Shown one piece after another: positions 9,421 to 17,568 of a stretch of DNA of 52,870 nucleotides. The first letter of the stretch is position 1; each line of letters begins with the position of its first letter. Made by a program: the position numbers and the translations under genes. The DNA is taken from NCBI GenBank assembly GCA_024400125.1, contig JAKSNG010000012.1, forward strand, positions 1 to 52,870. The letters are read 5' to 3'. The stretch comes from Paludibacteraceae bacterium (GTDB taxonomy: Bacteria; Bacteroidota; Bacteroidia; Bacteroidales; Paludibacteraceae). The notes below the pieces were generated by a model. The model was not told where the DNA came from and made no database searches. It saw only the letters and a program-made list of their open reading frames with translations.

Positions 9421-9538
9421 AAATAGTGTCGAGCGTAGCGAGTTGTTCAATTTGTGTACGGGCGATAAGCCGTCTCGCGTACTTTACGAGCGACAGAGTC
9501 GCGTGGTCGTACAAGATACGACATCGCACGGTAGTGTT
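9421..9538. repeat. Dispersed structured repeat, family 1 copy A
   Basis: A 118-nt element whose reverse complement recurs at 46751-46869 with about ten substitutions and one 1-nt gap by hand alignment. It contains small perfect stems: GCGAC-AGA-GTCGC, GTCGTA-CAAGA-TACGAC and GTAC...GTAC enclosing GCGATA/TCTCGC. Differences from copy B fall mostly in loops or keep pairing. No ORF is preserved, so it looks like a mobile or RNA-level repeat. Confidence 0.85.
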
Positions 9539-9591
9539 AAAAAACAAAAGGAGAAAGTCGAAAGGGGAAAGTCGAAAGACGAAAGGGGAAA

Positions 9592-10650
9592 TTAGGAGAG
9601 GCGGTGGAGGTGGCAGAGCATGAGGGAGCCGTCCTCGCGGCGGAGATGCATACCATTGCCTTCGCAATAACGGAACATAGCACAGTCCTTGCACGGCTCT
9701 AATTGCTGCATCCATGAGCGGTCACGATACTGTTGGAAACGATGTTCCCACACGTCCCAAAAAGCATCTTTATAGATATTGCCTTGATAATACTTGCCAC
9801 GAATAGACGTACACGCAGAAATGCTGCCATCAATCAAGATTGAAGCGACCGAAATACCTGCGGCACATTGATAGAGATAGTCACGTACTTGTCCCTCATA
9901 ATCGCCTAAAAAACCTTCGCACGAATACGAGACACGAAGTGTTTTGCGTTCGCGCTTGATAAAATCAAGCAAGGCACGAAACTCGTCGTTGGTGAGCAGC
10001 AGTTCGGGATTGGAGGCTGCACGTCCCATGGGGTCGATGCCGAAAATACGCCAACGTGTGACGCCAAGAGAAAGAAGCAAATCACGGATTTGGTCTAAGT
10101 GTCCGATGTTACGACGATTAGCACAAGTAACCACATCCCAAGTGAGATTGGGCTCAGCCGCCGCCAAACGAATAGCGCGACACGCTCCCTCAAAAGCCAA
10201 AGGATGTTGGCGAAGCCAAACATGATCTTCTTCGAGTCCGTCGAGACTAATAGCCAACGAACGTAATCCAGCTTGTCGCAGTTCGCGGAAACGTTCTTCG
10301 GTCAATGCCAAGCCGTTGGTGACCATACCCCACGGATAGCCACGTTTCTGCAACTCGGCACCGATATAAGCTAAGTCTTTGCGGACGAGGGGTTCGCCAC
10401 CAGAGATGACAATCATGACTTCGTTGGGATTGACATGCGGAGTGATTTGCTCGTCGATGACTTTGAGAAAATCTTCGGCAGGCATGTCGGGTTGCGTCAC
10501 AGAAGAGACGCAGTCACTACCACAATGCAGACAATGCACATTACAGCGTAACGTGCATTCCCAAAACAACTGTTGTAATGGATGTAACGTCTTTAGATGC
10601 CGTCGGCGAAGACGCTCTAACTCAAGCGCCAGTCGAAGGTTCAGTCTCAT
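9592..10650 (-). CDS. Radical SAM/SPASM maturase of the rSAM/lipoprotein system
   Basis: A 352-residue radical SAM enzyme. The [4Fe-4S]-SAM motif CNVHCLHC (CxxxCxxC) follows LFWECTLR at about residue 40, and SGGEP binds SAM. The C-terminal SPASM region has cysteines in YQCAAGIS, ISACTSI, CKDCAMFRYC and LMLCHL that would hold auxiliary clusters. The overall pattern, including HCGSDC, matches what I recall of the Bacteroidetes rSAM/lipoprotein family (TIGR04133-like), whose chemistry is not established. I chose ATG at 10650 because the longer ORF needs a GTG start at 10686, and relatives begin shortly before the helical LFWECTLRC region. It overlaps the lipoprotein gene by 29 nt, so the two are surely co-expressed; the lipoprotein is the probable substrate. 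Confidence 0.85.
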   Translation of the reverse strand: MRLNLRLALELERLRRRHLKTLHPLQQLFWECTLRCNVHCLHCGSDCVSSVTQPDMPAEDFLKVIDEQITPHVNPNEVMIVISGGEPLVRKDLAYIGAELQKRGYPWGMVTNGLALTEERFRELRQAGLRSLAISLDGLEEDHVWLRQHPLAFEGACRAIRLAAAEPNLTWDVVTCANRRNIGHLDQIRDLLLSLGVTRWRIFGIDPMGRAASNPELLLTNDEFRALLDFIKRERKTLRVSYSCEGFLGDYEGQVRDYLYQCAAGISVASILIDGSISACTSIRGKYYQGNIYKDAFWDVWEHRFQQYRDRSWMQQLEPCKDCAMFRYCEGNGMHLRREDGSLMLCHLHRLS

Positions 10651-10858
10651 TGGCGATGGAGTCAATCGGCTGTTGTTGTTCAGCACGACGGATGGAGTCT
10701 TCGCGTGCTTGACGTTGGTCTAAGATTTCCTGTGGGATACCATATTTGCAAATTGGTCCACGGTTTTTGACGGTTTTTCCATGCGAAACGCAGCCAGCCA
10801 AGACTAACGCTAAGACGCCGAGCACGGCACTGAGGGAAGTTAAAATACGTTTTTTCAT
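10622..10858 (-). CDS. Short lipoprotein, probable substrate of the adjacent radical SAM enzyme
   Basis: A 78-residue lipoprotein. Residues 1-21 form a signal peptide with lipobox LAGC, giving mature Cys22. The mature part contains PICKYGIPQEI (about 35-45), then a charged helix and a Pro/Ser/Thr tail. The C-K-Y-G-x-P segment resembles the short conserved (C/M)xYGxP motif I recall in rSAM-associated lipoproteins (TIGR04134-like) and is the best candidate site for modification; that is inference. The protein is short for that family, whose members are generally longer as I recall. Only 21 nt separate its start from the tmRNA 3' end and no promoter is visible there, so transcription probably reads through from ssrA. 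Confidence 0.75.
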   Translation of the reverse strand: MKKRILTSLSAVLGVLALVLAGCVSHGKTVKNRGPICKYGIPQEILDQRQAREDSIRRAEQQQPIDSIANETEPSTGA

Positions 10859-10879
10859 TTTCGTGTCGGATGTTTAGAG

Positions 10880-11270
10880 TGGAGATAGCGGGAGTCGAAC
10901 CCGCGTCCAAACAAGGAACAAATATGCTTTCTACACGCTTATCTTGGCTTTCATTTTCGAGCAATAGCAAGACCCAAGCCACCAACTATTGCCTTATCTG
11001 TTTAAGTTTCATCATCAAGTCACAGCGCCTTGATGACTATCTTCGCAATTTCCGCACCGCTATATCCTATCAGCCGCGAAGCCGGGCTTGGAGCGATGTC
11101 TCGTCCCGACGCCTTGCATCGGGAAAAAGCGATCCTACTATACTTCAGATCAAGCAGCGAGAGCTACATTGTAGTTGCCAGTTAAACTGTTTAGACCCTG
11201 TTAACGAGCGGAGTCCATTCTCGACGTGCTTACACACCTATTCTACCTGCTGTCAAAACCAATTATCCCC
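10880..11270 (-). ncRNA. ssrA: Transfer-messenger RNA (tmRNA)
   Basis: A 391-nt tmRNA that rescues stalled ribosomes and tags their products for proteolysis. On the minus strand it starts GGGGATAATTGGTTTTGACA and ends with a T-arm (GGTTCGACTCCC) and TATCTCC plus discriminator A. The 5' GGGGATA and 3' TATCTCC form the tRNA-like acceptor stem with one G-U pair. CCA is not encoded. The tag frame (11179-11150) reads GNYNVALAA then TGA. A consensus promoter lies just upstream. No terminator is seen before the lipoprotein gene. Confidence 0.97.
11150..11179 (-). other. ssrA: tmRNA tag peptide reading frame (GNYNVALAA)
   Basis: Within tmRNA the resume codon GGC follows TTTAACT and opens a nine-codon frame GNYNVALAA ending in TGA. 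The ALAA end is the usual ClpXP-type degron. From memory, Bacteroidales tags are often GE(T/N)NYALAA; here the middle residues differ. Confidence 0.85.
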
Positions 11271-11281
11271 AAAATCGGCTG

Positions 11282-11313
11282 CAAAATTACATAAAAATTT
11301 GCATATATCCAAA
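11282..11313 (-). promoter_or_regulatory. tmRNA promoter
   Basis: Minus strand: -33 TTTG (11313-11310), 20-bp spacer, -7 TAATTTTG (11289-11282), 11 nt before the tmRNA 5' end. It interleaves with the divergent promoter at 11298-11329. Confidence 0.75.
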
Positions 11314-11329
11314 TATTTTTGTACTTTTG
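11298..11329 (+). promoter_or_regulatory. Promoter of the acetyltransferase-like/Fur/zinc-peptidase operon
   Basis: -33 TTTG (11298-11301), 20-bp spacer, -7 TACTTTTG (11322-11329), 27 nt before the ATG at 11357. Its -33 half overlaps the tmRNA promoter region on the other strand. Confidence 0.8.
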
Positions 11330-11356
11330 CGGCGTTTTTTGATAAATTTCATAAAA

Positions 11357-12490
11357 ATGGCTGTAGAAATTCGCGAAATTAACGACCGCAAAGGGCTAAA
11401 ACGTTTTATTGACTTTGCTAACGATTTGTACAAAGATTGTCCGTACTATTGTCCTCCACTCTACTTTGACGAGTTGAATGTATTTGACCGCAAGAAGAAT
11501 CCAGTGATGGAGTTTAGTGATTATCAGTTGTTTATGGCATACCGCGACGGTAAAGCCGTAGGACGTATTGCGGCACTTATCAACGAGAAAGCCAATGAAG
11601 CATGGAATGTAAAACACGTGCGTTTTGGTTGGATGGATTTTATAGACGATTACGAAGTAAGTGCAGCCCTTTTGGATGCCGTTCGTGACTGGGGCAAAGC
11701 CCGCGGCATGGACGCAATGAACGGTCCAGTAGGTTTCACAGACTGGGATCATGAGGGGCTGTTGATTGAAGGATATGAGTATGTAGCGCCGTTGGCTTCG
11801 CTGTACAATTATCCATACTACGTAGAGCACATGGAGCGCTACGGACTGAAGAAAGAGATTGACTGGATTGAGTATCAAATTACTCCGCCGACCGAAGTGC
11901 CAGAACGTTTAGCACGCATGGCAGAGATTGTGAAAGAACGCAGCCACGTGCGCGTAGATAAGGTGAAAAACTCAAGAGAGTTGGTGCGCAAATACGGTAT
12001 CAGTTTTATGGACGTGTTGGATGAAGCCTATCAAAAACTGTACAATTTCCAACCGATGACGCCGCGTCAAAAAGCATACTATCGCGACATCTACTTCCCT
12101 ATTATCAACTTCGATTTTGTGACCATCATTGTGAACGAGAAAGATGAGATTGTGGGTGTAGGTTTAGGCATGCCAGACATCAGCGACGCCTGCCGCAAAT
12201 GCGGAGGCAAACTCTTCCCGTTCGGTTGGTATCACATCCTTAAAGCGCTGAAAGCCAAGAAGATGGAACATTTTGATTTGTTGTTGGTAGCGGTTCGTCC
12301 GGACTACCAAGACAAAGGTATCAACAGTTTGTTCTTTGCCGACCAAATACCGTATTTCATTCAATACGGCATCAAACGTGTGGAGACAACTTCCATCTTG
12401 GAAACGAACACAAAGAATCAACAACAATGGTCTTATTTCGAGCACAAGCAGCATAAACGTCGCCGCGCATATATCAAGCCGATTGAATGA
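11357..12490 (+). CDS. GNAT-like N-acetyltransferase-family protein
   Basis: A 377-residue cytoplasmic protein that looks like a conserved Bacteroidetes GNAT-fold protein. Seen: an N-terminal FAND-LYKDCPYYCPPL segment, YRDGKAVGRIAALIN (about 66-80) typical of a GNAT beta-strand pair, MNGPVGFTDWDHEGLLIEG near 124, and a second half with VGVGLGMPD and LLLVAVRPDYQDKGINSLFF, an acetyl-CoA-loop-like segment. Substrate unknown. ATG at 11357 was chosen because upstream in-frame TTG falls inside the -7 box. Its stop overlaps the Fur-family start (ATGA), so it is the first gene of a three-gene operon. Confidence 0.7.
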   Translation: MAVEIREINDRKGLKRFIDFANDLYKDCPYYCPPLYFDELNVFDRKKNPVMEFSDYQLFMAYRDGKAVGRIAALINEKANEAWNVKHVRFGWMDFIDDYEVSAALLDAVRDWGKARGMDAMNGPVGFTDWDHEGLLIEGYEYVAPLASLYNYPYYVEHMERYGLKKEIDWIEYQITPPTEVPERLARMAEIVKERSHVRVDKVKNSRELVRKYGISFMDVLDEAYQKLYNFQPMTPRQKAYYRDIYFPIINFDFVTIIVNEKDEIVGVGLGMPDISDACRKCGGKLFPFGWYHILKALKAKKMEHFDLLLVAVRPDYQDKGINSLFFADQIPYFIQYGIKRVETTSILETNTKNQQQWSYFEHKQHKRRRAYIKPIE

Positions 12491-12954
12491 AACCGAAACA
12501 GATATATGAGAAAGCAAAGGCATTGTTTGAAACCTATTTGACCGAACAGAACTTTCGCCACACGCCAGAACGATACCACGTTTTGAGCTACTGCTGCGAA
12601 GTGGGAGGTCTGTTCAGTATGGATCAGATAGTGGCTTTAGCTGCGAAGGATTTTATATCGAGGAACACGGTCTATAACACCGTCAATCTGCTGCAAAAAG
12701 CGAAGATTGTTCACAGCCTGAATAAACAGTACGAAAGCAGCAAAAAACCGATGTTTGAGATTGCGATTGGCGGCAACACGCACACGCAGTTTGTGTGCAC
12801 CAAGTGCGGACGCATATCGGAATTCAAACCACAAGCAATAGAAACCGTCATTATGAGTCGTAAGTACACTAATTTTGTGCCTGAACATTTCACATTATAC
12901 GTGTATGGCGAGTGCAAACTGTGCAGACGACTGATAGGCAAAAATAACAAGTGA
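12487..12954 (+). CDS. Fur-family metal-responsive regulator
   Basis: A 155-residue Fur-family repressor. The winged helix covers about residues 1-85 (FRHTPERYHVLSY, then SRNTVYNTVNLLQKAKIV as recognition region). The dimerisation/metal domain has HTQFVCTKCG and a terminal CKLC, giving the two CxxC pairs of a structural zinc site; the His-rich stretch of classical Fur is reduced to GNTHTQF. Metal or peroxide specificity cannot be told. It overlaps the upstream gene by 4 nt and precedes the zinc peptidase by 1 nt. Its targets are unknown, and I found no Fur box by eye in the operon promoter. Confidence 0.88.
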   Translation: MKPKQIYEKAKALFETYLTEQNFRHTPERYHVLSYCCEVGGLFSMDQIVALAAKDFISRNTVYNTVNLLQKAKIVHSLNKQYESSKKPMFEIAIGGNTHTQFVCTKCGRISEFKPQAIETVIMSRKYTNFVPEHFTLYVYGECKLCRRLIGKNNK

Positions 12955-12955
12955 T

Positions 12956-13630
12956 ATGTCAATTTATTGGATTATATTTATTGGAGTAGCTCTTGCCAGT
13001 TGGGTAGTGAGCAAATCGTTAGAAAGCAAGTTTAAGAAATACTCGCAAGTAGGTGTTCGTTTGACGGGCAAAGAGATTGCGGAAAAGATGCTACGTGACA
13101 ACGGCATTACCGATGTGGTAGTGACGTGTACACGTGGTCATTTGACAGACCACTACAACCCAACAACAAAGACCATCAATCTGTCGGAATCAGTTTATAG
13201 TCAAGCTAATATAGCCGCAGCGGCTGTAGCAGCACACGAGTGCGGACATGCTGTGCAACATGCGACAGAATACGCGCCACTACAGATGCGTTCTTCTCTG
13301 GTGCCAGTAGTGTCATTTGCAAGCCGCTGGGTAATGTGGGCGATTTTGATTGGGATGTTAGTGTTTGTGAACTTCCCTTATTTGGCATATTTTGGGGTAG
13401 TGTTATATGGACTTATCACACTATTCTCCGTCATCACATTGCCCGTTGAAATCAACGCGAGTCAACGCGCTGTGGCATGGTTAGAGGAGTTTGGTGGAGT
13501 GGATAGAGACCAAGTTAAAATGGCATCAGACGCGCTCCATAGCGCAGCCTACACTTACGTGGTAGCTGCACTTGGTTCGCTTGCGAATTTAATATATTAC
13601 TTATATATCTTCTTTGGAAGAAGAGATTAA
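12956..13630 (+). CDS. Membrane zinc metallopeptidase (YugP-like, Zn_peptidase_2)
   Basis: A 224-residue integral membrane metallopeptidase. A short N-terminal membrane segment (YWIIFIGVALASWVV) is followed by a soluble part with the zinc motif HECGH at about residue 95, then two membrane segments near 125-165 and one near the C-terminus (TYVVAALGSLANLIYYLYIFF). This is the organisation of Bacillus YugP-type proteins. Substrate unknown. Last protein gene of the operon with the acetyltransferase-like and Fur-family genes; a tRNA gene follows after 7 nt and may share the transcript. Confidence 0.88.
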   Translation: MSIYWIIFIGVALASWVVSKSLESKFKKYSQVGVRLTGKEIAEKMLRDNGITDVVVTCTRGHLTDHYNPTTKTINLSESVYSQANIAAAAVAAHECGHAVQHATEYAPLQMRSSLVPVVSFASRWVMWAILIGMLVFVNFPYLAYFGVVLYGLITLFSVITLPVEINASQRAVAWLEEFGGVDRDQVKMASDALHSAAYTYVVAALGSLANLIYYLYIFFGRRD

Positions 13631-13637
13631 GTGATTC

Positions 13638-13711
13638 GGCTCCGTAGCTCAGTTGTATAGAGCATCAGATTCCGGTTCTGAGTGTCGAGGGTTAGAGTCC
13701 CTCCGGAGTCA
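13638..13711 (+). tRNA. tRNA-Arg (anticodon CCG)
   Basis: A 74-nt cloverleaf: acceptor GGCTCCG / CGGAGTC with one G-U pair, anticodon arm TCAGA-TTCCGGT-TCTGA giving anticodon CCG, T-arm GAGGG-TTAGAGT-CCCTC, discriminator A. CCA is not encoded. It decodes CGG arginine codons. Confidence 0.95.
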
Positions 13712-13712
13712 C

Positions 13713-13753
13713 AAAAAAGTCAAGATGGGCTCTTAGAAGAGATAGCCCATCTT
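13713..13753 (-). terminator. Intrinsic terminator overlapping the stop of the Omp85-like gene
   Basis: AAGATGGGCT (13722-13731) and AGCCCATCTT (13744-13753) form a perfect 10-bp stem; on the minus strand it is followed by TTTTTT (13718-13713). The upstream arm encodes the last residues KMG of the outer membrane protein and the stop codon lies in the loop. Confidence 0.85.
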
Positions 13754-15232
13754 AACGTAGAAATTAGCCCACTTGGGGTTATCTTGTTTGTCGAACGGCA
13801 TAGCCCAATCAACAGAGAGAACGAAGTTCTCGTTCATTCCCACTTTCAATCCTAAACCAGCCGACATGTGTGGACGATAAATGTCTTTGTTGTCTGTAGA
13901 GAAAAAGTCCTCGTAGTGTCTGTCAGATGCTGCGACATTCGCTTTCAATATTTGACCTGTGCGCTCAAGAGAGAGTTGCTCTAAGTCGTATGGCTGCGTA
14001 ATCATACCCAAATCGAAGAACGGATTGAGTGCAACAAAGAAGTGCTGACGTCCTATGTCGAAATTGACGAGACGCACACGGAACTCGACATTGGCATAGA
14101 GGAAACCGTTGGCTAACAAGCGATTACACATCGTTCCACGCAATGAGTTGGCGCCGCCTAATCCTTCATACAACACGCGTTGGATAAAAAGCGTATTGAG
14201 GTAGTTGTTCATGTAGAAAGGCGACTTACCGGCAATGTTGTTTTGCGTACCAACACGATATGCCAACGTGATATTACTCCACCAGCGTTTATTGCGATTG
14301 AGCAGAGGTACATAGTGACGGAAAGTGAAGTTGAACTGAAGATGGTTGTAGCCAGCAGCAGCTTGTTGTCCGTAAGCCGCATTGAAGGCAGCAGAGTACG
14401 TAAAGAAAGCATCCGTATAAATACCTTTGGTAGCTCCGACACGTTGATTACGGTTATCAAATGTCAAACCACCACGCAGGTAAGGATGCCAACCACCATT
14501 CATCTCGTCTTGACCAATCAGACCCCACTCCTTATATAAATCGTAGAGTCCTTTGCATTTAGGGTTAAGGGCTTTTTGCTCATACGGTTTTTTGCTGATA
14601 TCGAACTCGTTTTTGCCATTAAGCATATCGATGTCACAATCGTTAACAATGTAGCCTAAAATGCCCAGACCGGCATTCCATTTGAGGTCTTTATAAATCG
14701 TACCTTCAATGTCAGCAGCCACACGGATGAGGTCACGTTTGTACTTGTAGAAAACGCGCGACTGATAGGCGTTTGGGTCTGGCATCTTATCGGGATTCTT
14801 ATCCCAAGAAACCCAACTATTGTTATAGAGAGATTGGTAGCCGTTGAAGCCATAGAAATCACACATGGCGTCCGGCAAATAAGTAGCATCTAAAGTCAGA
14901 CGATGATTAGGGATAAGGTATTTAGAGTCATAATTGAAACGGAAAATACCATGGTGCTTCGTGGTATAAGCAGCTTCGACATAGAGCGAATGGATGTATT
15001 CCGGATATTGCGATCCATCGCCATAAAAATAAATGTTAGAAAGGACACCGCCTTGGAAGCCGTAATCGGCATCGTAGGCGACAGAAGGTAAAATACCGAA
15101 GTTCCAACCTGTTTTGATTTTGCGTCCCAAAGAATCCACTTCCTGTGGTTTAGGTTGTTTTTTAGCCGACACAGGAGACACAGCAACTATAGAAACTATA
15201 GCGGCTATGAAAAAAATAGCAACTTTTCTCAT
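13733..15232 (-). CDS. BamA/TamA (Omp85)-family outer membrane beta-barrel protein
   Basis: A 499-residue outer membrane protein. Residues 1-23 are a Sec signal peptide (cleavage after VSA). The rest alternates aromatic and polar residues as in beta-strands, with repeated turns and a terminal MGYLF strand ending in Phe. GLGGANSLRGTMCNRL near residue 365 matches the L-R-G motif of the conserved Omp85 barrel segment. No POTRA domains precede the barrel, so it is a lone-barrel relative; substrate or export role unknown. It follows the DUF819 gene by 51 nt on the same strand. An embedded terminator ends the transcript. Confidence 0.8.
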   Translation of the reverse strand: MRKVAIFFIAAIVSIVAVSPVSAKKQPKPQEVDSLGRKIKTGWNFGILPSVAYDADYGFQGGVLSNIYFYGDGSQYPEYIHSLYVEAAYTTKHHGIFRFNYDSKYLIPNHRLTLDATYLPDAMCDFYGFNGYQSLYNNSWVSWDKNPDKMPDPNAYQSRVFYKYKRDLIRVAADIEGTIYKDLKWNAGLGILGYIVNDCDIDMLNGKNEFDISKKPYEQKALNPKCKGLYDLYKEWGLIGQDEMNGGWHPYLRGGLTFDNRNQRVGATKGIYTDAFFTYSAAFNAAYGQQAAAGYNHLQFNFTFRHYVPLLNRNKRWWSNITLAYRVGTQNNIAGKSPFYMNNYLNTLFIQRVLYEGLGGANSLRGTMCNRLLANGFLYANVEFRVRLVNFDIGRQHFFVALNPFFDLGMITQPYDLEQLSLERTGQILKANVAASDRHYEDFFSTDNKDIYRPHMSAGLGLKVGMNENFVLSVDWAMPFDKQDNPKWANFYVKMGYLF

Positions 15233-15283
15233 TTTTTTGTTGTTTGTTTTTTTATGAGGGTATCCCCTCTCCGATTACACAAT

Positions 15284-16483
15284 TCAACCCAAGAGGAAGG
15301 CGATGGCTACTCCCAAATACGTACCCAATGCATAGCCGACCAATCCAATCACAATTCCACTAATGAGCACTTTCTTATTCTTCATTGCACCGACCAATGG
15401 GGGAACAAAGGGAGGAGAACAAAGTAAAGCAATCTGACTCACACAAAAGAGGTCTCCACTTACCTTGGCAACTCGACAGAAGAGCAAGTGAATTCCCGCA
15501 GATAACAAAATTACCCACAACACGAATGCGCCAATCATAGCCGAACCTCCATTGACACTATGAATATCAAAGAGCGATGCGACAATAACACTAAAAATCA
15601 GGATGAAGAACATTCCCAATTCAAATGTCTTAGGCAACTCACGCACCTTCTTGAAGAAGGAGGCAATGATAGCGAGTGTGGTTATGGTTAAGATGATTAT
15701 CAATTCATTTAAAGTATCAGTAATAAGTAGGGCTAATCCTGCGCCAATGGCTAAAAAGAGGACGCTTAGTCCTAATCCCATCAACATGCCACCGATGTTT
15801 TCACGCTTGAACATACCGTGATAATTCTCGACATCTCGAGACTCGACTGCGTTGTCACGACGGCCGCGTTTAGTGACATCATTAAAAGGCAATATTCTGC
15901 GGAAGACTTTATAGCCGCCACCAATCATAAAGAAGATGTACGGAGTAGTAATAACCATTTGGAAGGCTAAGACGATAGCCATAACTGTTTTGTCCACGCC
16001 AAGCGATGCACCCAAAGCATTAAAGTTCATTGTGCCGCCAGTATAAATACCAGTCAACATAGCTGCCACTTTAGAGAATTGTGGGATGTCTTGATTGCGA
16101 AAAATATAATAACCAGACACCACAGCCACCAAAACTGCGAAGATGCCACCGACTAAAGACCAAATAGTTTTTGGTAACGCCTTAGTCCACAGTTTGAAGT
16201 CGCAATTAAAGAGCATCAATGGAATTGCTAAAGGAACTGCGATAGACATAATCATAGACTGCAGGCTATTGAACGTTGCCGCAGCAGCGTTATTGACAAA
16301 TACACCGTTCACAACGATTTCGGAATCAAAATGTACCAATCCCGTCAGCGCAAAAATAATACCCACAGCATACGCTGCCACGACAGTACCTAATTTTTGC
16401 ATCCAAGTCCAGCGCTTGAAACCTACAATGATGAATACGGGAATGAGAATGTATAAAGCGATAATAAGATATGCTCTCAGCAT
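15284..16483 (-). CDS. DUF819 family membrane protein
   Basis: A 399-residue, highly hydrophobic protein with about ten membrane segments. The segments GTVVAAYAVGIIFALTGLVHF, FNSLQSMIMSIAVPLAIPLMLF and YTGGTMNFNALGASLGVD fit the DUF819 (YjcL-like) family; the twofold layout resembles that of anion/solute carriers. Substrate unknown. A charged cytoplasmic loop (about 195-225) splits the halves. It follows the acyltransferase gene after 19 nt, so the two probably form one operon. Confidence 0.75.
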   Translation of the reverse strand: MLRAYLIIALYILIPVFIIVGFKRWTWMQKLGTVVAAYAVGIIFALTGLVHFDSEIVVNGVFVNNAAAATFNSLQSMIMSIAVPLAIPLMLFNCDFKLWTKALPKTIWSLVGGIFAVLVAVVSGYYIFRNQDIPQFSKVAAMLTGIYTGGTMNFNALGASLGVDKTVMAIVLAFQMVITTPYIFFMIGGGYKVFRRILPFNDVTKRGRRDNAVESRDVENYHGMFKRENIGGMLMGLGLSVLFLAIGAGLALLITDTLNELIIILTITTLAIIASFFKKVRELPKTFELGMFFILIFSVIVASLFDIHSVNGGSAMIGAFVLWVILLSAGIHLLFCRVAKVSGDLFCVSQIALLCSPPFVPPLVGAMKNKKVLISGIVIGLVGYALGTYLGVAIAFLLG

Positions 16484-16502
16484 AATAGTAAGTTTTTAAA
16501 AG

Positions 16503-17549
16503 TTAGTTGTTTGAGTTTTTAAGTTTTCGAGCCTGATAGACATACTCCTGTAAGAACATCCAAAAAGGCAAGGTAATAAAGAGTGTCAAAGGAATCCACA
16601 CAAACTGCCACAAGAACTGCACAGAATTGTGGAAAGCGGGATCTTTGACAACAGAGCGAATAATGAACCAAACAAGCCATAACGGGAACGTAATGACTGC
16701 GCTCACTAAGAACAATGGTGACAAAAGCACCAGACAAACAATCAGCAGCCACTTAGGGATGCGGTGTTTCTTGAACTTATCAAACGGTTTAGGAGGATTC
16801 TCGCTAAGGCGTTTGAAGTTTTCATCATAGTGTTCATCATCCGGCACCCACAGTATTTGCTCGCGCATGCGCTGCGTAAGTATGTCACGCAACTCATTAA
16901 TGAGAATAGCGCGGGTGTGTGACTGTTGAATACTGTCGCCTGGCTCCAGTTTGGACTCAAAGTCGCGTATTTGCTGAGAGATATTGATTGGTTTTCCAAT
17001 ATTGATGTACAGTGTATTCCACAAATGGAAATAATCACCATACTCTAACCCAACCGGTACGATGTAGATTGGTTTCTCCTGACCAAACTCTTCATACGCC
17101 CTCAACGCAATGCGGAAGACGCCTTTACCTAACGGAAGTAACGAGTGCATCGGTCGATGCGTTCCTTCCGGTAAGATACAAAACGGTACTCCGTCATGCA
17201 AGGTAGCGATAGCTTTATCCTCCGTCTCATCATTTTTCAGCACCTCATTGGCTCCATCGCGCATACGACGTATCGGCATAATCTTCAACCCATTAAGCAA
17301 CCACGCAGCTTTTTTGTTCTTAAACATATCGGCACGAGCGACAAACACTTTTCGCTTGTTGTCAATCGTCAAAATCGCCATTGCATCACACAACGCATTC
17401 ACATGATTAGGCGCAAAAATGACAGCGCCATCCGTGGGAATGTTCTCCTTACCTATATAGGTGATATGACGGAAAGAACAGCGAAACATCCGATTAACTA
17501 ACGGATGAAAGAAATCGTAAATTCGATCTTTTTCCTGTATATCTGCCAT
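16503..17549 (-). CDS. 1-acyl-glycerol-3-phosphate acyltransferase-like protein
   Basis: A 348-residue membrane acyltransferase of the PlsC family that would transfer an acyl chain to a lysophospholipid. NHVNALCD gives the NHxxxxD catalytic motif (about residue 48), FVARADMFKN the second block, and LPEGTHRP the EGT(H)R phosphate-binding block. Two hydrophobic segments (LLIVCLVLLSPLFLVSAVITF and the LTLFITLPFWMF region) lie at the C-terminus. ATG at 17549 was chosen because the longer ORF would start upstream of the -7 box (17569-17576). It heads an operon with DUF819. Confidence 0.88.
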   Translation of the reverse strand: MADIQEKDRIYDFFHPLVNRMFRCSFRHITYIGKENIPTDGAVIFAPNHVNALCDAMAILTIDNKRKVFVARADMFKNKKAAWLLNGLKIMPIRRMRDGANEVLKNDETEDKAIATLHDGVPFCILPEGTHRPMHSLLPLGKGVFRIALRAYEEFGQEKPIYIVPVGLEYGDYFHLWNTLYINIGKPINISQQIRDFESKLEPGDSIQQSHTRAILINELRDILTQRMREQILWVPDDEHYDENFKRLSENPPKPFDKFKKHRIPKWLLIVCLVLLSPLFLVSAVITFPLWLVWFIIRSVVKDPAFHNSVQFLWQFVWIPLTLFITLPFWMFLQEYVYQARKLKNSNN

Positions 17550-17568
17550 AGTTTTCACAAAAAACGCG

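Larger units (their letters stand above)
8941..9591. other. Repeat-filled intergenic region
   Basis: About 650 bases without a convincing gene. In order: a minus-strand leader with 11-bp repeats (9012-9055), an alternating purine/pyrimidine CG-rich patch near 9110-9150, a minus-strand promoter (9154-9185), duplicated AAAGGAGTAGC near 9248-9270, a five-unit 11-bp array (9311-9365), a 118-nt dispersed repeat (9421-9538), and GAAAGTCGAAAGGGG repeats up to the stop of the radical SAM gene. ORFs drawn through it translate the repeats. Confidence 0.7.

Noticed and set aside
8854..9450. 198-codon minus-strand ORF
   Set aside because: Its N-terminal half is translated 11-bp repeat and family 1 repeat, and it runs back across a consensus promoter for its own strand. 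Only the last 28 codons are kept as a weak candidate.
9290..9715. 141-codon minus-strand ORF
   Set aside because: Covers the repeat array and overlaps the end of the radical SAM gene in another frame; composition (SPDGHPTVTRQ) is repeat translation.
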